A stretch of DNA of 5,714 nucleotides from an uncultured Pseudomonadota bacterium (GTDB lineage Bacteria > Myxococcota_A > UBA796 > CAJQPC01), in assembly GCA_937915955.1 (NCBI GenBank), contig CALGIB010000721.1, positions 1 to 5,714 on the forward strand. Direction: 5' to 3'. The translations under genes and the position numbers were made by a program. Shown here in pieces: positions 1-5,714 of the stretch. Every line of letters begins with the position of its first letter. Positions within the stretch are counted from its first letter, which is position 1. Below the pieces are notes generated by a model. The model did no database searches. It was not told the origin of the DNA and was given only the letters and a program-made list of their open reading frames with translations.

Positions 1-3
1 CGT

Positions 4-363
4 CTACTGCCACTTGAGGGCCCCCTTCTTCAGGGCGTAGACCCAGCCCAGCAGCAGCACGCCCAGGAAGATGCCCATGTCGACCAGGGCGACGTCGCCG
101 AGCTCACGCAGGTTCAGGGCCCAGGGCAGCAGGAAGGCCGCCTCGACGTCGAAGAGCACGAAGACCAGGGCCACCAGGTAGTAGCGCGGGTGGAACTGCA
201 CCCAGGCGGTGCCGTCGGGCTCCTCGCCGCACTCGTAGGTGTCCCGCTGAAGGGGCGAGGGCGCCTTGGAGCGGGTCCTCAGGACCAGCGCTCCAGCGAT
301 GCTTCCGCCGATGATCGCCGCGGACAGCGCGACGAAGAGCAGGGCTCCGGACCAGGGACTCAA
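4..363 (-). CDS. nuoA: NADH-quinone oxidoreductase subunit A (complex I, NuoA/ND3 family)
   Basis: NuoA is a small integral membrane subunit of respiratory complex I, near the junction of the quinone-reducing arm and the proton-pumping membrane arm. The 119-residue product has the family's three helices (about 5-28, 61-83, 91-111). The loop after helix 1 carries YECGEEP with Cys45, matching the mobile ND3 loop cysteine, and helix 2 has the conserved FDVEA motif (Asp72, Glu74). It ends KKGALKWQ, close to the usual KKGALEW ending. I chose the TTG start at 363 because GGAGGT lies just upstream and the length fits the family. The frame stays open to another TTG at 411, but that adds an Arg-rich 16-residue segment before a helix whose N-terminus should face the periplasm. 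It is the last leftward gene, 69 bases after an AgmX-tailed membrane protein gene. Whether nuoB follows lies outside the window. Family assignment is secure; the start is less so. Confidence 0.95.
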   Translation of the reverse strand: MSPWSGALLFVALSAAIIGGSIAGALVLRTRSKAPSPLQRDTYECGEEPDGTAWVQFHPRYYLVALVFVLFDVEAAFLLPWALNLRELGDVALVDMGIFLGVLLLGWVYALKKGALKWQ

Positions 364-366
364 GCG

Positions 367-372
367 ACCTCC
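367..372 (-). promoter_or_regulatory. nuoA: Ribosome binding site for nuoA (GGAGGT)
   Basis: On the minus strand a perfect Shine-Dalgarno core, GGAGGT, ends three bases before the TTG at 363. The spacing is short but workable, and the site favours this TTG over the one at 411, which has only a weak GGAAG before it. Confidence 0.55.
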
Positions 373-432
373 GCGGCGCCTGATAACCAGCCACGCGGAG
401 AGTCGACGCAAGTCGCTTCCAGGCAGCCCTCG

Positions 433-1554
433 CTAAAGCGAGGCGGACGTCTCCGGCGCGGGCCCGAGCCACACCAGCTGCAGATCCACAGCGCTCTCCG
501 AGCAGCCCTCGGCGAAGCGAGCCCGCAGCAGCGAGGCCTCAACGCAGGCCTGAAGCTCGGGCTCGCCCAGGCCCAGGTCGCCGACGCTCTGAAGCGCCCC
601 GCCCGGCTCGATCACGAAGGACACCACCAGCTCGCCGGGCTCGATCCCAGGCGCGTCCACCAGGCAGCGCTCGAGGCCAGACTGCGCCCACATCAGGCCG
701 CCGATCACCTCCCGAGGGGAGATCGAGCCGTCGATCTGCACCGCTCCGGTCAGGAACAGGCCGTGGTCGTCGCCCTCGGCCCGGTAGTCCAGCAGCTGCG
801 CCTCGAGCGCCTCGGGCACCTCGACGCTGTGGCTGCGCTGCCAGGAGTAGCTGGCCAGCGCGCCGCCCTGAGGCACCCAGCGCCCACCGCCCAGCTGGTA
901 GAGCTCCGGGCCGGCCAGGCAGCTGTCCTCCGAGCGACACCAGGCCGTCTCCTCGTCGAACAGGGTGGCGCAGGTGGCCTCGACCGTCGCCCCGCTGAAG
1001 CCGACGAGCACCGGCAGGGTCATCGCGGCCGCCGCCACCAGCGGCAGGGACCAGCGGCGCAGGGCCTTCTGACGGAAGGCGGCGAACAGCGGTACGCAGG
1101 CGATGAGCACGATGGCGGCCACGCCGAAGCCCGCGATCGAGGCCGCGTTGGCCAGCAGGTCCTGCTCCAGCAAGGTGCGGGCCGAGGGCACCAGGGCCTG
1201 GAGCCGCTGACCCCAGAGCACCACCGCCCCGACGGCGGGCCCCGCCAGGATCAGCCGCTGCAGTCGACCGGCGCGCACACCCCGGGGGGTCATGCCTTGC
1301 CGCAGCGAGATCGCCGCGATCGGCAGGCTCGCGAGCAGCACGATCATGGGCGTGCCCGTGCTCAGCCCGGGGGCCGAGGCGGTCTCCCAGAGGCCCAGCA
1401 CCAGCGCCGCCTCGGCCCCCAGGGCCACGCAGACCACCGCGTGCAGGGGCGAGTCCCTGAGCTGCCACCCTGGCTGCCGGAGCAGCAGACCCACCAGCAG
1501 CAGCGAGCAGCCGAGGCAGGCGAAGGCTGCGATGGAGAGCAACAGGGGCGTCAT
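433..1554 (-). CDS. Six-helix membrane protein with AgmX/PglI-like C-terminal domain
   Basis: This 373-residue protein has an N-terminal half of about six hydrophobic helices (roughly 3-25, 37-57, 68-86, 99-116, 138-160, 168-188) and a soluble C-terminal half, probably periplasmic. Residues about 276-362 fit the AgmX/PglI C-terminal domain known mainly from myxobacteria: GSISPREVI, then LERC with Cys297, then GELVVSFVIEPGGAL, then ELQACVEASLLRARF with Cys337. That domain resembles TonB-type tails and is linked to gliding and envelope proteins, but its biochemical role is not settled. Six cysteines lie outside the helices (195, 206, 212, 297, 337, 351), so disulfides are likely if this part is exported. 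I see no MotA/TolQ/ExbB signature in the helices. The ATG at 1554 lacks a clear Shine-Dalgarno site but is the natural start, immediately before helix 1. It lies between a hydrolase gene and nuoA on the same strand. The exact function is unknown. Confidence 0.82.
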   Translation of the reverse strand: MTPLLLSIAAFACLGCSLLLVGLLLRQPGWQLRDSPLHAVVCVALGAEAALVLGLWETASAPGLSTGTPMIVLLASLPIAAISLRQGMTPRGVRAGRLQRLILAGPAVGAVVLWGQRLQALVPSARTLLEQDLLANAASIAGFGVAAIVLIACVPLFAAFRQKALRRWSLPLVAAAAMTLPVLVGFSGATVEATCATLFDEETAWCRSEDSCLAGPELYQLGGGRWVPQGGALASYSWQRSHSVEVPEALEAQLLDYRAEGDDHGLFLTGAVQIDGSISPREVIGGLMWAQSGLERCLVDAPGIEPGELVVSFVIEPGGALQSVGDLGLGEPELQACVEASLLRARFAEGCSESAVDLQLVWLGPAPETSASL

Positions 1555-1611
1555 CGGGTCCAGGGGCTCAAGCTATCTCGGACAAGGTACGCACCGCCTC
1601 GGTTCGGGCTT

Positions 1612-2283
1612 TCACGCCCGCGCAAGTTCTGACCAGAAGCCCTGCAGGCGCGTCAGCAGCGGCCCGGGGTGGCTGGCGTAGGGCCGGTGTCCGCCCGGCA
1701 CGTGGGTGACCTGCACGCCCGGCTGGTGCCGCAGGACCTCCTCGGTGGTCCAGCGCGCCGAGGGGTCGGTGGCGCCCAGGATCCACAGCGTGGGCACGGA
1801 CGGCTGGGCCGGAAGATCCCAGTCCAGGACCCCTCTCAGGCGGGCCACGAGATCCTCGGCGCTGAGTCCCCGGATCAGCATCCCCTCGGCCAGCTCCGCC
1901 GGCACGCCGTCCGCGGCCAGGACCCGCTCCAGGCGCCGCGCGTAGATCCCCTCGACCAGACCCGCGGGCAGCCGGGCCAGCAGCCGGGACTGGAGCTCGA
2001 CCGAGCGCGGGCAGAGAGATCGTCCTGGAAGCGTCGCCACGCAGGCCAGCGAGGCCATTCGCTCGGGGGGCAGGCAGCGCGCGACCAGGCCCCCGTAGCT
2101 GCCCGTGACGACGTGAAAGCGCCCCGGTGGCAGCTTCAGCGAGCGAGCGGCCAGCGCCGGCGCGCCCGAGGGGAGGTCCAGCGCGATCACCTCGCGACTA
2201 CGAGCGGCCAGGGCCACGAAGGGCCGGAAGACGCGAGCGTCGCCCAGCAACCCGGGCAGGCAGAGGACAGGGGTGGGCGCCAC
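1612..2283 (-). CDS. Alpha/beta-hydrolase, small esterase/thioesterase-like
   Basis: The 223-residue product has the layout of a compact alpha/beta-hydrolase. A first strand and oxyanion turn (LCLPGLLGD, residues 7-15) are followed by a nucleophile elbow TGSYGG with Ser62, a helical cap (about 85-155), an acid turn LGATDPS with Asp173, and a histidine loop VPGGHRPY with His199. Ser62-Asp173-His199 is the likely triad. The first Gly of the usual GxSxG elbow is Thr here, while the Gly two residues after Ser is kept. No signal peptide is visible, so it is probably cytoplasmic. The family includes carboxylesterases, thioesterases and BioH/MenH-like enzymes, and the substrate cannot be told. The GTG at 2283 is the first possible start, because an in-frame TAG lies four codons upstream and the next candidate would delete the first strand. 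It has no well-spaced ribosome binding site. It is the first of three leftward genes. Confidence 0.85.
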   Translation of the reverse strand: MAPTPVLCLPGLLGDARVFRPFVALAARSREVIALDLPSGAPALAARSLKLPPGRFHVVTGSYGGLVARCLPPERMASLACVATLPGRSLCPRSVELQSRLLARLPAGLVEGIYARRLERVLAADGVPAELAEGMLIRGLSAEDLVARLRGVLDWDLPAQPSVPTLWILGATDPSARWTTEEVLRHQPGVQVTHVPGGHRPYASHPGPLLTRLQGFWSELARA

Positions 2284-2331
2284 GCTTGCAGGCTACACTC
2301 CGCCTGGGACGACACCCCCGAGGGAGACCCG
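2284..2331. promoter_or_regulatory. Divergent intergenic region between hydrolase and lipoprotein genes
   Basis: Only 48 bases separate the GTG of the leftward hydrolase gene from the ATG of the rightward lipoprotein gene, so any promoters must lie here or inside the neighbouring coding sequences. On the plus strand TACACT at 2294-2299 could be a -10 hexamer, giving a leader of about 26 bases, but nothing like TTGACA sits 16-18 bases before it. No good -10 is seen for the leftward gene, and no operator-like inverted repeat stands out. Confidence 0.3.
2323..2326 (+). promoter_or_regulatory. Ribosome binding site for the FG-GAP lipoprotein gene
   Basis: GGAG, within AGGGAGA at 2321-2327, ends five bases before the ATG at 2332. 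This spacing is close to ideal and fixes the start of a frame that otherwise stays open far upstream, antisense to the hydrolase gene. Confidence 0.7.
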
Positions 2332-4686
2332 ATGACGCTGTTGCTGGCCATGATCGCGTGCAAGAAGGACGAACCCGTCCCGCCGGTCAGCGCGGCGATC
2401 GACGCCTCGACCCCGCTGAGAGCCGAGGTCGGCTCGGCGCTCGGCGTGGGCACGGTCTTCGTGCCGGTCTGGCAGGTCAACGCCTACGGCGTGGCCGTCC
2501 CGGGCGACTTCAACAACGTCGACGTGGAGCTGCAGGGCCAGGACATCGGACCCAGCAGCGTCAACGTGACGATGGACGCGCTGGGCCACGGCCGCATCGA
2601 GGTCTCCAGCCCCTACCCCCAGGAGATCATCGCCACGCCGATCGCCTCCGCGGACGTCAGCAACCTGGGTGCGCCCGCCTCGTCCTGGCTGGTCAGCGAC
2701 TCCATGCCTTTGCTGACCATGGACCGCGCCTGGACCGCGCCCGCCGAGCCCGAGCTGCTCGCGGCGCTGGACGACAGCTTCGTCTACAGCATCGGCGGGG
2801 AGATCTGGTGGCAAGACCTGCAGCACGGCCGGCCCCCGATGCGCGTGGCCGAGCTGCCCTCGCAGCTGCTGGGCCTGGCCACCGACGACATCGACGCGGA
2901 CGGCCTGCAGGACCTCGCGGCCTGGACCGGTACGGAGCTGATCCTGCTGCGCGGCTACCAGCACGGCGGCTTCAGCTGGGGCGGCGGCTACGAGATCCCC
3001 GGCGCCGAGATCCGCGGCGTGTCCCTGGCGGACATCACCAACGACAGCCTGGCCGACCTGAGCATCGCCTACAGCCAGGACGGCGCTGGCGGCGTACAGA
3101 TCCTCGAGGGCGACGGGGTCTGGGGCTTCGAGGGCCACAGCCCGATCGTCCTGGACTACACCCCCTGGGACCTGGCGGTGGGACAGTTCGGCACCGACGG
3201 CAAGGCCGACCTGGCAGTCCTGATGCAGGGCGACGACGGCGTGGGCACCGTGCGCCGCTACGGCGACAGCCCCGAGGGCTGGGTGGCCAACGGCATCGAC
3301 CTGGGCGGCACGCAGCTCGACCCGCCGCTCTGGGCGGGGGCGCGCTTGCTGGGTGCGGTGGACATGACCGGCGACGGCGTGGACACCCTGATCGCGCTGG
3401 GCGACCCCGAGGCGGGTGAGCAGGTCGTGGCCTGGTGGACCTTCATCGACAACCCCCGCCAGTACTCCAAGACCTTCGACGGCAGCACCGCCTCCATCGG
3501 CGAGGTCAGCGGCGACGGCCTGGCCGACATCGTGCTCGGCCTCTACGAGCAGGAGCTCGGCGTCATCACCGGCGCGGGCGCGGACTTCACGCTGCGCCGC
3601 GTCGCCACCGTCCCCACGGGCGGGCCGGTGGACGGCGGCTTCCTCGACGGCGACGCCTACGGCGACGGCCTGGTCGGCACCGACCTGATCTCGCTCTACA
3701 GCGGCGGCGACAACCCGGACGTCAGCTGGTCGCTGGCCCAGGACGGCTTCGTCACCTACGGCACCAAGGCCGCGGGGTCGGCGCCCATCCTGGTCGAGGA
3801 CCTCGACGCGGACGGCTGGCCCGAGGTCATCGCGATCCGCCAGGACCCCGACACCGCCGAGGAGACCAGCCTCCGGATCTGGCACCTCACCTACGACGAG
3901 GAGTCCGAGCAGTACGGGCTCAACAACCCCTCCAGCAACACCGTCTACCTGGACGAGCAGGGCTCGGCCGTGGCCTCGGGCCTGGACCTGGCGATCTGCG
4001 ACGGCTCGATCTACGCGCTCGTGGAGGACGATGGGCAGTGGCTCTTCAGCATCGACCTGGAGCCCACCGGCGAGCTGAGCCAGCGAGCCGTGACCGAGGT
4101 CACCGGGCAGCGCGCGGCCTGCGGCGCCCTGGCGGACAACGCCAAGGTGGTGGTCGCCGACAGCGGCGGCTCCTGGCAGACCTACAAGCGCAACCTGAGC
4201 CCCGTCGGAGCGGACACCTTCGGCGAGGCGGCCTGGGACGTCGGCGTGGCGGACCTGGATGGCGAGGGCGCGGCCCTGCAGCACTGCAGCGAGGACGACT
4301 GCACGCTCGAGGTCGCGGACATCGACGGCGACGGCCTCGATGAGGTGCTCGTGGGCGGCTCGGCGGCCCGGCTGCTGGCCTGGGGCGAGGAGATCGAGCT
4401 CGACCAGCCCGGCCAGGCCTCGTTCGGGGACCTGGACGGGGACGGGCGCCTGGACCTGCTCCTGACGGACACCACGATGGACCGGCTCGCGGTCTACCGG
4501 GGCCTGGAGGGCAGCCTCGCGTGGCCTGTCGTGCTGCACGTGCGCCGCGACCTGCAGGGCCCCGCGCGATGGATGGACGCGGACGGCGACGGCTCACCCG
4601 AGCTGCTGTTCGAGGCCGCCGACGGCAACCTGCTGCGCTCCGGCCTCAGCTCGGACATGGACGCCTCGGAAGAGCCCGCCGAGTAG
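2332..4686 (+). CDS. Large FG-GAP / calcium-loop repeat lipoprotein, probable beta-propeller
   Basis: This 784-residue protein begins with a very short hydrophobic stretch ending in MIAC. Cys10 is the likely lipidated residue and is followed by KKDEP, so it is probably an outer-membrane or surface lipoprotein. Residues about 25-115 are beta-rich, with a segment (NAYGVAVPG) like those in bacterial Ig-like domains. From about 184 to 760 run roughly eleven repeats with FG-GAP/VCBS-type calcium loops (DxDxDG followed by DL or EV); clear ones start at Asp186, Asp344, Asp490, Asp663, Asp700 and Asp749, with degenerate ones between. Such repeats usually form beta-propellers used in adhesion or protein binding. 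Cys556, Cys597, Cys652 and Cys657 could form disulfides. The start is set by the lipobox and a good ribosome binding site. A multiheme cytochrome gene follows after 34 bases on the same strand, suggesting an operon. The binding partner is unknown. Confidence 0.9.
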   Translation: MTLLLAMIACKKDEPVPPVSAAIDASTPLRAEVGSALGVGTVFVPVWQVNAYGVAVPGDFNNVDVELQGQDIGPSSVNVTMDALGHGRIEVSSPYPQEIIATPIASADVSNLGAPASSWLVSDSMPLLTMDRAWTAPAEPELLAALDDSFVYSIGGEIWWQDLQHGRPPMRVAELPSQLLGLATDDIDADGLQDLAAWTGTELILLRGYQHGGFSWGGGYEIPGAEIRGVSLADITNDSLADLSIAYSQDGAGGVQILEGDGVWGFEGHSPIVLDYTPWDLAVGQFGTDGKADLAVLMQGDDGVGTVRRYGDSPEGWVANGIDLGGTQLDPPLWAGARLLGAVDMTGDGVDTLIALGDPEAGEQVVAWWTFIDNPRQYSKTFDGSTASIGEVSGDGLADIVLGLYEQELGVITGAGADFTLRRVATVPTGGPVDGGFLDGDAYGDGLVGTDLISLYSGGDNPDVSWSLAQDGFVTYGTKAAGSAPILVEDLDADGWPEVIAIRQDPDTAEETSLRIWHLTYDEESEQYGLNNPSSNTVYLDEQGSAVASGLDLAICDGSIYALVEDDGQWLFSIDLEPTGELSQRAVTEVTGQRAACGALADNAKVVVADSGGSWQTYKRNLSPVGADTFGEAAWDVGVADLDGEGAALQHCSEDDCTLEVADIDGDGLDEVLVGGSAARLLAWGEEIELDQPGQASFGDLDGDGRLDLLLTDTTMDRLAVYRGLEGSLAWPVVLHVRRDLQGPARWMDADGDGSPELLFEAADGNLLRSGLSSDMDASEEPAE
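2887..4605 (+). repeat. Degenerate coding repeats for FG-GAP calcium loops
   Basis: Inside the lipoprotein gene, GAC-rich segments encoding Asp-X-Asp-X-Asp-Gly loops recur about eleven times, 25-60 codons apart for most of the array and more widely near residues 500-640. Canonical copies are DIDADG (186), DLDADG (490), DIDGDG (663), DLDGDG (700) and DADGDG (749). Weaker copies include DITNDS (234), GTDG (287), MTGDG (345), VSGDG (392), DGDAYGDG (439) and DLDGEG (641). They are protein-level repeats, too diverged at the DNA level to be a tandem DNA repeat. Confidence 0.65.
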
Positions 4687-4720
4687 AAACCTGCGCTCGG
4701 CGTCGGGACTCCCCTACGAC

Positions 4721-5714
4721 ATGTTCCTCCTCGTCCTCATCGCTGCCGCCTGGGAGAGCCCCCGCGTCCCGGCCGGCCAGGAGCTGCTGCCCGGACTGAC
4801 CGGGCTGCGCGCGCAGGACTGCGGGGTCTGCCACGTCGACTTCTACGAGGAGTGGAGGGCCTCGACCCACGCCCACGCCTGGACGGACGCACAGTTCCAG
4901 GGCGAGCTTCACAAGGACCCCGAGGTCGCCTGGCTCTGCATCAACTGCCACACCCCGGCCGGGGACCAGCAGGAGGAGCTGGCCGTGTCCACCGGGCGGG
5001 TGCGCGAGCCGCTGCGGAGCGACAACCCCGGCTTCCGCGCCGACTGGCAGCAGGAGGGCATCACCTGCGTGTCCTGCCACCTCGTCGAAGACGCCATCGC
5101 GGGCCCCTTCGGCGACACGAACGCGCCGCACCCGACCGTCAAGGACGAGCGCCTGAACGACGAGCGCATCTGCCTGGAGTGCCACCAGGCCGTGCAGCGC
5201 GTCGAGGACGCCCTGGTCTGCACCTTCAACACCGGCGAGGAGTGGGCCGAGGCCGGGCCGGGCCAGCCCTGCCAGGGCTGCCACATGCCCGAGGTCACCC
5301 GCAGCCTGGTCCCCGGCGTGCTGCCGGAGCGCCCGACCCGACGACACCTCTGGATCGGCAGCAAGATCCCCAAGGACCGCATCGAGCCCGGGGAGCAGGC
5401 CTTCTACGACATGTTCCAGCACGGCCTGGACGCCAGCGTCGAGCTGGACGGCGCCTGGGGGCAGATGGTCCTGACCAACGCCCGCGCCGGCCACCTGCTG
5501 CCCACCGGCGACCCCGAGCGCTACGTGATGGTCACCGCTACGGTCTACGACGAGCGGGGCCTGCTGCTGTCCCGCACCGGCTACCGCATCGGCCAGCGCT
5601 GGACCTGGTGGCCGGTCGCCGAGCGCACCGGCGACAACCGCCTCGCGCCCGCCGAGACCCGTCGGGTGACCTTCCCGGTGCCCGCCGGCGCCAGCGAGGT
5701 GCACCTCTTCGCCG
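4721..5714 (+). CDS. Pentaheme c-type cytochrome, C554-like, partial (runs off window)
   Basis: This open frame continues past the right edge; 331 residues are visible. It has five CXXCH haem-binding motifs, at Cys34, Cys73, Cys116, Cys151 and Cys184, so it should be an exported multiheme cytochrome with haems attached by the c-type maturation system. The order CGVCH...Y.EW..STHAHA, then GITCVSCH, then CLECH, then TGEEW...CQGCHMP, resembles cytochrome c554-type and related multiheme electron-transfer proteins. His50, His52, His64, His137 and His209 are possible distal ligands. After the haem domain comes a beta-rich region with NARAGHLLPTGDP (253-265), a motif I associate from memory with the C-terminal part of such proteins. 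The signal sequence MFLLVLIAAA lacks an N-terminal basic residue, and the ATG at 4721 has only a distant GGGA before it. The gene starts 34 bases after the lipoprotein gene, probably in one transcript. It likely moves electrons in the periplasm or at the cell surface; the partner and acceptor are unknown. Confidence 0.93.
   Translation, partial: MFLLVLIAAAWESPRVPAGQELLPGLTGLRAQDCGVCHVDFYEEWRASTHAHAWTDAQFQGELHKDPEVAWLCINCHTPAGDQQEELAVSTGRVREPLRSDNPGFRADWQQEGITCVSCHLVEDAIAGPFGDTNAPHPTVKDERLNDERICLECHQAVQRVEDALVCTFNTGEEWAEAGPGQPCQGCHMPEVTRSLVPGVLPERPTRRHLWIGSKIPKDRIEPGEQAFYDMFQHGLDASVELDGAWGQMVLTNARAGHLLPTGDPERYVMVTATVYDERGLLLSRTGYRIGQRWTWWPVAERTGDNRLAPAETRRVTFPVPAGASEVHLFA

Noticed and set aside
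1555..1611. Possible promoter between hydrolase and AgmX-tailed genes
   Set aside because: TACCTT at 1589-1584 on the minus strand is weakly -10-like but has no matching -35, so it was not called.
190..1632. 480-codon open frame on the plus strand opposite nuoA and the AgmX-tailed gene
   Set aside because: Its product is Arg/Gln/Gly/His-rich low-complexity sequence, while the minus strand encodes a recognisable NuoA and a membrane protein.
1669..2331. Upstream extension of the lipoprotein reading frame by 221 codons
   Set aside because: It is antisense to the hydrolase gene and reads as low-complexity Arg/Gln/Gly-rich sequence. The lipobox and ribosome binding site place the true start at 2332.
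2127..3419. Second plus-strand open frame overlapping the lipoprotein gene
   Set aside because: It is extremely Arg-rich with no domain, typical of a shifted frame in GC-rich coding DNA.
2293..4539. Long open frame on the minus strand opposite the lipoprotein gene
   Set aside because: GC-rich codon bias opens this antisense frame; its product is Val/Ala/Gln/His-rich with no recognisable domain, while the plus strand has clear repeats.
4687..4720. Possible terminator between lipoprotein and cytochrome genes
   Set aside because: Only a tiny GGGACTCCC palindrome is present, with no room for a loop and no T-run, so it is not a credible hairpin.
4646..5704. 352-codon open frame on the minus strand opposite the cytochrome gene
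   Set aside because: It shows no domain, whereas the plus-strand frame has five CXXCH motifs. It is an antisense artefact.

Overview
The window comes from a very GC-rich bacterium (about 70% GC by eye, almost every third codon position G or C, with GTG and TTG starts in use). The gene content fits the Myxococcota or a related deltaproteobacterial-type lineage: a protein ending in an AgmX/PglI-type tail, a large FG-GAP lipoprotein with calcium-loop repeats, and a multiheme cytochrome c with a C554-like pattern. This placement is inferred from protein families; no rRNA or other marker gene is present.

Layout. Three genes read leftwards from about 2283 to 4: an alpha/beta-hydrolase, a six-helix membrane protein with a periplasmic AgmX/PglI-like tail, and nuoA, which encodes the small membrane subunit A of NADH:quinone oxidoreductase (complex I). 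They are separated by 57 and 69 bases and could share a transcript. nuoA ends four bases from the window edge, so it cannot be seen whether nuoB and other nuo genes follow. A 48-base divergent region at 2284-2331 separates this group from two rightward genes: a 784-residue lipoprotein with an Ig-like N-terminal region and about eleven FG-GAP/calcium-loop repeats, then, 34 bases later, a cytochrome with five CXXCH haem-binding sites that runs off the right end.

How they may work together. The lipoprotein and cytochrome are probably co-transcribed and both are exported, so a cell-envelope redox or surface role is plausible, but no substrate can be read from the sequence. The leftward genes join a respiratory-chain subunit to two genes with no obvious complex I role; that link is positional only. 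There are no RNA genes, mobile elements, CRISPR arrays or convincing terminators. Coding density is very high, and no stretch of 300 bases lacks a gene. Nothing here proves a new system. The items most worth following up are the lipoprotein-cytochrome pair, the AgmX-like tail on a polytopic membrane protein, and the unusually short, charge-free signal sequences on both rightward genes.
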